A stretch of 21,382 nt of DNA from Schoenoplectus triqueter (taxonomy: Eukaryota; Streptophyta; Magnoliopsida; Poales; Cyperaceae). The first letter of the stretch is position 1; every line of letters starts with the position of its first letter. The notes beneath the pieces are model-generated. The model saw only the letters and a list, made by a program, of their open reading frames with translations. It did not search any database and was not told the origin of the DNA. Positions 17,954 to 21,382 of this stretch are shown here, one piece after another. The DNA lies in contig CAXKVV010001100.1 of the NCBI GenBank assembly GCA_964058805.1, positions 1 through 21,382 on the forward strand. The letters are read 5' to 3'. The translations under genes and the position numbers were made by a program.

Positions 17954-18404
17954 GTCACTCAAGTTTAATTTGTCCCTCCACATTTCACAATCGCTCAATT
18001 TTCTATTTGTTCGAATTAAGTCACTTTATTAAAGTTTTCATTCCAAATATTAATAAAATTGATATTATTATCTATTTTAATATCATTTATTATTTTTTAA
18101 AAATATTTTACATTCTATAAAATTTAGTATTTTCCTAACTACACATTCATTACTATTTGAATTATTTAATATTTATTAAAGAGATTTGATATTATGAATT
18201 AATATTTTATTCTTTAAGAGATCGAAGATATTTAAAAAATTAAAATCTCGGCATATCTAATACTTAATTAGTTTATATTTTTTTCTAATGCATATTAACT
18301 AATTTAATATTTGGATGCAAAATGATAAATAAAAATTTATTGGCCCTGGAAAGACAAATTAAACTTGAATGACTAATTTATTCCAAAAAGCAAACTTGAG
18401 TGAC
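17954..18404. repeat. Inverted-repeat element, MITE-like
   Basis: Left arm 17954-17976 reads GTCACTCAAGTTTAATTTGTCC; its near-complement lies at 18351-18373 (AAGACAAATTAAACTTGAATGAC), and a second shorter copy (CAAACTTGAGTGAC) at 18391-18404. The interior is about 370 bp of very AT-rich DNA. No clear terminal repeat beyond the arms and no target duplication were found, so the class is open and the true ends may lie further out. Confidence 0.5.
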
Positions 18405-20012
18405 CTCCTCTCAAATTTATCCTTTTAATTGAACGAGACAGCCGGATAAAACAACCTTTCAACTTCAGAACTTTCTACTTCAAAGATACTAAATTTTCCT
18501 GAGTTTCTAGATGTAAATCACTCAGACCAAATGATTTCGTACAGTCATGTTGCTATTAAAGTCCAAAGTCCAGGGTTGTGGGGGTCCACCACGCAATTGA
18601 AAGCAAAATAATTATTTTGATATTTTTCATGAATTTAGTTCTCTGGATTTGTTTGTATCCGATTAATACACACTTTAATCAAACAAACTTTTCTATTGAG
18701 AATGACCTGTGATTCATGCTTCACGCATGCATGCACGCTCATTTGATGTGGCATTAATTTGCATTCCTTGTTCGTTTGGGGAACTCTCTCGTCCGATTTG
18801 TAAAGATCAGACAAGAAATGTGCTCAATTTATTCAATTGGATGCCTCAATAAGTCAAAAATTCACCAACAAGCTACCGAGAGAGAGAGTTTGGTAAGGTG
18901 ATCCCAAATAATTAACTACTACTTGACATTCCAATGGATAACAGGATGAGATGTAGAGCAAGGAAATTTTCAATTTGCCAACTGAATAAAAGTGGTAGAT
19001 TGACGTATCAAATTAATTCATTAATTTATACAAGTACATTTTTCTTCACGTAGGTATTTCTTATTCCACTGATGATTTTTTGGTATGCACCTTTCTGGGC
19101 ATGCATCGGAGAAAAAAATAATGTGATATTGTGATATGATTTCCCAAATGAATTATCTTCACAAAAAGTTAGCTAATTCAGCAAATCTGCAAATTTAAGG
19201 GGAGAAACTAGAAATAGTACCAAAACTAAGTAGCATCTCTGGCTTTTTTGTAATATTAACTTATGTATCGTTACTTGCTATTCTTATTCAATTAATTATC
19301 TCACAAACAGTTTGAATGAGTCAGCTTTTCACAAAATTGAAATTAAGATATTGTAACTAGTTAGTAAATTACTTACTCCTCCAAAAAAAAAAGATTATAA
19401 TAGTTAATTTGTTAAGATTAATTCAAAGTCTCTATTCTTCCTTCCTTACCTTATCCATATTCATAGTCATAGGCAAAAAGGATTTGAAACATTGAAATTA
19501 ATTAATTTGTTAATTCAATGACATTAGTGCATTAGAAAACCTTCAAATTACTTGTAATTTGTCTTTGTAAAGAGAAACTTGCGCAGAAAAGCATACAAAG
19601 AAGAGATAACCACAAATAATGAAGGTACATCAATTTAATTCAACCTAATTAGAAAAAAAAGTAACGGCCATTTTTTTGCTCAAACATATTATCATTCTCA
19701 TATATTACATACAAATACTGAAATACATACATCTCACATTATAAGGAACAAAATCAGTGGGCATATATAGATATCAACCCCCTCAAAGTAGACTTAATCT
19801 CTAGTTATTTACATATATCAATGCAAATCCTCACTCTGAAGAAAATTCTCAAAAATGAAAAAAAAAAATGAAAAAAAATGGATGAACAAAATGGAACACT
19901 ACTTGCTCAAGGAAGTCAATCACCTCCTTAAAAAGAAGAGAGAAACAAAAAGACAGCACCGGCCATGCTGCATAAACGAGTGCTCCTAATTATAACCTGA
20001 TTGGATTTAATG
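18405..20012. other. Intergenic DNA, including the 3' side of the gene at 20013-20483
   Basis: No coding gene seen. Visible elements: an RY-type CATGCATG within alternating purine-pyrimidine sequence (18725-18734), a short GA repeat (18878-18888), and A-rich tracts at 19857-19878. The last few hundred bases would be the 3' UTR of the minus-strand gene; I saw no clear AATAAA on the minus strand there. Confidence 0.45.
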
Positions 20013-20483
20013 CTACAAAAAGTGCACAAATTTATTGATCTTACGTTTCGGAATATCGATCGGAGAAGAGATTTTCCTTTGTTCGGCTTTCGTGAGGCGA
20101 TCTTCATCTCCAACTGAACAATTCTCCCATGCAACATGGCACTTGGTCAGGCCCTCTTGCTCTGGCCACAGCACATCCGCCTCTTGCCACTCCTCATCAC
20201 AACTGACCTTCTCCTTCTCCTTCTCCTCTAAGTTTGTAATGGAGAAGAAGTAGGAATCCTCTTCAGACCCAGGCCATGAGAGCTCAGACTCTTGCAACTC
20301 ATCTTGCGTGCAACTGGAATCGGAACTACTACTAGCTGAAGAGAGACTAGCCTCGCTTTGGCTTGATGTGAAATGGAGATAATTTTGCCAATTAACAAAG
20401 GTTTTAGGGTTTCGCGTGGATTCGGGCCAAAGGATATCCGCCTCTTGGTACTCCTCCATTGGTGCTTTTGTGTGATTTTTCAT
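20013..20483 (-). CDS. Hypothetical protein, 156 aa, with repeated QEADxLWPE motifs
   Basis: A single-exon ORF from ATG 20483 to TAG 20013-20015; the first in-frame ATG is chosen. I do not recognise the family. The protein is acidic and serine-rich (Ser run about residues 43-57) and has no signal peptide or membrane segment. It carries three related motifs: YQEADILWPES (12-22), LQESELSWPGS (63-73) and WQEADVLWPEQ (99-109). After the first and third, a second Trp sits 13 residues beyond the motif Trp in a similar setting (FVNWQN, HVAWEN), so the N- and C-terminal parts look like copies of one module of about 25 aa. The C-terminal tail is basic (PKRKINKF). Internal repeat conservation at protein level and a composition unlike the surrounding AT-rich DNA argue that it is a real gene; it is the only host-gene candidate here. 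The function is unknown; a short acidic adaptor or regulator is speculation. Confidence 0.7.
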   Translation of the reverse strand: MKNHTKAPMEEYQEADILWPESTRNPKTFVNWQNYLHFTSSQSEASLSSASSSSDSSCTQDELQESELSWPGSEEDSYFFSITNLEEKEKEKVSCDEEWQEADVLWPEQEGLTKCHVAWENCSVGDEDRLTKAEQRKISSPIDIPKRKINKFVHFL

Positions 20484-21382
20484 GAATGATTGAATTGAAG
20501 GCGATTAAATTTTAGAAAAGAGACGCTTTTAAAAAAAACAATAAGCTCGAGATCTAAAGACTCAAAGGAGGAATAGTTTTAAGATCTTATGTGACAATCA
20601 GGTCAAGCATACTATGTACTCTATAACTCTACTAAAATATTACCATGGCCTGCAGGTGAACTGGAGCGGGGCCCACTACACAGCGACTGAGCAATTCGAG
20701 ATAATTGACCTCATGGCCACAGAAGAGCAAAATTAAGTACTTTAGTGGGCCAAAGGAATGTCAGAACTTGGAAGTATCGCAACTTGGCAATTCCAAATTC
20801 CATCACGCGGTTGCTTACATGGTACAATTTTTATCTTGGTTTGGAATCTATCAACACTTGTCGTTTTGGGTTACTTCTTCCTTCCTTACCCTTTTATATT
20901 CTTATATGATTCTTCTCTCCCATTTTTGTACGCCGTTTATTATTTATTCATGTTTACATGCCCAAAATCAACACTATTATTATTTCATTACTGATAGAGG
21001 ATTAAGCTCCACACAAGAATTGAAATTTGGAAATAACAACCTATAAAAAAAATTCTCATCTCCCACGTATAGGCTCATACGCTCTTGGTATTTCTTTTTA
21101 ATAATGTAGAGTCTCGATATGTGATATATTAGACCCAGAATTTTTTTTCCTAGAAAAAAAGTTGTTAATAAAATTTCATTACTTTGAGAAGAAAATTGCA
21201 GTAGTTTTGTTTAAAGTTAAGTTTTCATAATATGTTTTCATTAACAAGGAAAAAACAACACTTGAACCTATAAATAATTTTGTTGGCTTGAATGCAATGT
21301 TATTTTTTTGAGGTAAAAATGCGAAGTTATTGATGACATGAGAAAGATATCATTTATCTTTTTTTTTTCTAGAGAAGAGATT
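20484..21382. other. Upstream region of the 156-aa gene and AT-rich DNA
   Basis: Presumed promoter lies at 20484 onward on the minus strand. A TTGACC (W-box core) occurs at 20601-20606 on that strand; no convincing TATA box was found. Plus-strand open frames at 20705-21046 have no recognisable domain. The last 340 bases are AT-rich with nothing to report. Confidence 0.4.

Noticed and set aside
20705..21046. Plus-strand open frame of 113 codons with hydrophobic stretches
   Set aside because: Hydrophobicity follows from T-rich sequence; two overlapping frames are open; no family likeness.

Overview
The window looks like AT-rich, TE-dense nuclear DNA of a flowering plant, probably a eudicot. 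The evidence is a plant-type Ty1/copia LTR retrotransposon, a plant L1-type LINE, a CACTA (En/Spm-like) terminus and a hAT-type MITE, plus introns with GT-AG borders. I cannot name the species. There is no sign of prokaryotic, organellar or viral gene organisation.

Layout. 1-2841: plus-strand right-hand part of a CACTA-like DNA transposon. It has three predicted terminal coding exons (1231-2007), short tandem repeats, a subterminal block of hairpin-forming TTCCGTG/CACGGAA repeats, and the terminal TAGTG at 2837-2841. Its other end is not in the window. 2842-3146: plain AT-rich DNA. 3147-3281 plus 9242-about 14821: one decayed minus-strand LINE. ORF1 is roughly 12500-14780. ORF2 is 12219-9245 and holds endonuclease, reverse transcriptase with YADD, and a C-terminal zinc-binding domain. 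The LINE is split just past its ORF2 stop by a complete copia element. 3282-9236: that copia element, minus strand, with 259- and 277-bp LTRs, a perfect 5-bp target duplication (GCCTA), a PBS-like site, a polypurine tract, gag, and pol in the order PR-IN-RT-RH. Gag has one in-frame stop and pol has three. Its leader carries a striking array of seven short stem-loops. 15165-15658: hAT-like MITE with a 7-of-8-bp target duplication. 15905-16069: an 80-bp sequence present twice without mismatch. 16582 onward: a possible second CACTA-type end. 17954-18404: inverted repeat, MITE-like. 20013-20483: the only plausible host gene, a minus-strand 156-aa protein of unknown family with repeated QEADxLWPE motifs.

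History. The nesting gives an order: LINE first, then copia into the LINE 3' UTR. The copia LTRs differ at about 7 sites plus one 18-bp indel by eye, so the insertion is fairly recent, yet both gag and pol are broken by stops. The LINE is much older, with frameshifts and stops throughout. None of the mobile elements seems able to move on its own.
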